Notes under the pieces: model-generated
Told to the model about the DNA's origin: nothing
Seen by the model: the letters and a program-made list of their open reading frames with translations, nothing else
Databases searched by the model: none
NCBI GenBank assembly: GCA_964413425.1
Contig: CAYPST010000104.1
Span: forward strand, 1-14,728
Length of the DNA stretch: 14,728 nucleotides
Reading direction: 5' to 3'
Source: DATFLS01 sp964413425
GTDB taxonomy: Bacteria; Fidelibacterota; JAANXI01
In this document: in pieces, positions 14,041-14,728 of the stretch
Numbering within the stretch: position 1 is the first letter of the stretch
How the letters are laid out: every line of letters begins with the position of its first letter
Position numbers and translations under genes: made by a program

Positions 14041-14394
14041 ATGACTTGGGTTATTGGAACACCGTGTATCAGTGTGTGTGATACAGCGTGTGTCGAAGTC
14101 TGTCCGGTGGATTGCATCTATGCTCCAATTCCGCTGGAAGAGATTCATGAACGCCGTGAAGAGTCTGGTGAACCGGAAGGGGAACCGATTGATGAGCTGA
14201 AAGATTTAATGCTGTATATTCATCCCGATGAATGTATCGACTGTGCTGCTTGTGAACCCGAATGCCCTGTTGATGCCATTCGTGCAGAAGATGATACCCA
14301 TCCGGAATTTGATGTGGAAGAGTATCTGGAAATTAACACGAAATTCTTTGAGGAAGCTGACGAATATTATAATTCTGCAGGATTGGCAACCTGA
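14041..14394 (+). CDS. Ferredoxin with two iron-sulfur motifs (7Fe-like)
   Basis: Small soluble electron carrier. Seen in 117 residues: the first motif C9-x3-C13-x3-C17-x3-C21-P and C25, aligned with the P-C-I-G-T-K-D-T-A-C-V-E-V-C-P-V-D-C-I motif of 7Fe ferredoxins but with Cys13 in place of the usual Lys; the second motif C65-x2-C68-x2-C71-x3-C75-P. Between them lies an acidic insert of about 30 residues (28-57), longer than in classic 7Fe ferredoxins, and a C-terminal acidic extension (84-117). Whether cluster I is 3Fe or 4Fe cannot be told. GGGAGTT at a good distance from ATG supports the start. It stands alone and is followed by a strong terminator. Partner enzymes are not visible; the acyl-CoA genes nearby may or may not use it. 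Confidence 0.93.
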   Translation: MTWVIGTPCISVCDTACVEVCPVDCIYAPIPLEEIHERREESGEPEGEPIDELKDLMLYIHPDECIDCAACEPECPVDAIRAEDDTHPEFDVEEYLEINTKFFEEADEYYNSAGLAT

Positions 14395-14429
14395 CGAGTT
14401 ATGCATATATGCAAGTAAGCTTCGCGATT

Positions 14430-14458
14430 CCGGCCCGGAGTTTTTCCGGGCCGGTTTT
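14430..14458 (+). terminator. Rho-independent terminator of the ferredoxin gene
   Basis: CCGGCCCGGA (14430-14439) and TCCGGGCCGG (14445-14454) form a perfect 10-bp GC-rich stem with loop GTTTT, followed by TTTTGT. It lies 36 bases after the ferredoxin stop. Confidence 0.93.
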
Positions 14459-14470
14459 GTATCGTCCTGC

Positions 14471-14640
14471 AAAATAGCACATCCCGTGAGGATCCCTGGG
14501 GGATAGGTGTACGCAGAAACGGACAGATAATCACGAATCATCCCTTCCCCCACGCCCGAAGTATATAAGTACAATGAGTACATAAGTACATAGGTACATA
14601 AGTACATGGGTGCATGAGTACATGGGTGCATGAGGAGCGA
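14471..14640 (+). repeat. Divergent repeat copy C with octamer array
   Basis: In the same orientation as copy A: AAAATAGCAC at its start, GCAGAAAC..GGACAG, a C-rich CCCTTCCC stretch, then GTACATA motifs, in the same order as A. Here the motif is expanded into nine tandem units from 14561 to 14633 (GTATATAA, GTACAATGA, GTACATAA, GTACATAG, GTACATAA, GTACATGG, GTGCATGA, GTACATGG, GTGCATGA), eight bases each except one of nine. The GTACATA-pairing partner and the 36-base block of A and B were not found downstream, so C is either truncated, diverged or runs past the window. The remaining 14641-14728 shows no gene. Confidence 0.7.
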
Positions 14641-14728
14641 CCGTGTATCCCGGGGTGTATGGTCCTGAACAGGCCTGAATCTCATGTGGACCCAAATTGA
14701 GCGATTTATCCCGCCATCCAGAAGACCA

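Noticed and set aside
14206..14685. Minus-strand ORF of 159 codons over the ferredoxin and repeat C
   Set aside because: Antisense to a clear ferredoxin gene and its terminator; its start-side sequence is the octamer array.

Overview
The window is a stretch of ordinary bacterial chromosome carrying 13 confident protein genes, one possible gene fragment at the left edge, and an unusual amount of repetitive intergenic DNA. The acyl-CoA carboxylase beta type, the standalone DUF123 protein, the extended 7Fe-type ferredoxin and the lipoprotein glycosidase suggest an environmental bacterium, possibly of the FCB assemblage (Calditrichota/KSB1/Ignavibacteria-like). That placement is inference only. 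No rRNA, tRNA, transposase, integrase, phage gene or CRISPR array was found.

Layout: 1-597 has a possible partial gene end, then no clear gene. 598-2070 is IMP dehydrogenase (guaB), convergent with rpsT (ribosomal protein S20, minus strand, 2302-2556); a hairpin between them has its T-run on the rpsT side. rpsT is divergent from a DUF2953 membrane protein (2655-3332), and a 9-bp-arm palindrome covers the likely -35 of the rpsT promoter. Next come a GerW/YtfJ-family protein (3663), a Crp/Fnr-type regulator (4144), serine acetyltransferase (4951), a DUF123 protein (5845), an acyl-CoA carboxylase beta subunit (6304), a GlmU-like nucleotidyltransferase with an atypical C-terminal beta-helix (8136), an enoyl-CoA hydratase (10086), a lipoprotein resembling DUF4038-type glycoside hydrolases (11480), a VAT-1/quinone-reductase-type MDR enzyme (12934) and a ferredoxin with two iron-sulfur motifs (14041) followed by a strong terminator.

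Functional links: the carboxylase and the enoyl-CoA hydratase would fit leucine/isovalerate or another acyl-CoA breakdown route, although the biotin-carboxylase subunit is not in the window. DUF2953 and GerW are the YtfI/YtfJ pair known as neighbours in Bacillus, here without any other sporulation gene in view. The rest are housekeeping or single genes.

The most unusual feature is a family of intergenic repeats of about 250 bp: copy A at 3341-3600, copy B inverted at 9831-10078, and a divergent copy C at about 14471-14640. A and B share an uninterrupted 36-base identity and a conserved 10-bp long-range stem; C carries a nine-unit octamer array of the GTACATAA type. A separate 21-bp tandem repeat occupies 11011 to about 11241.
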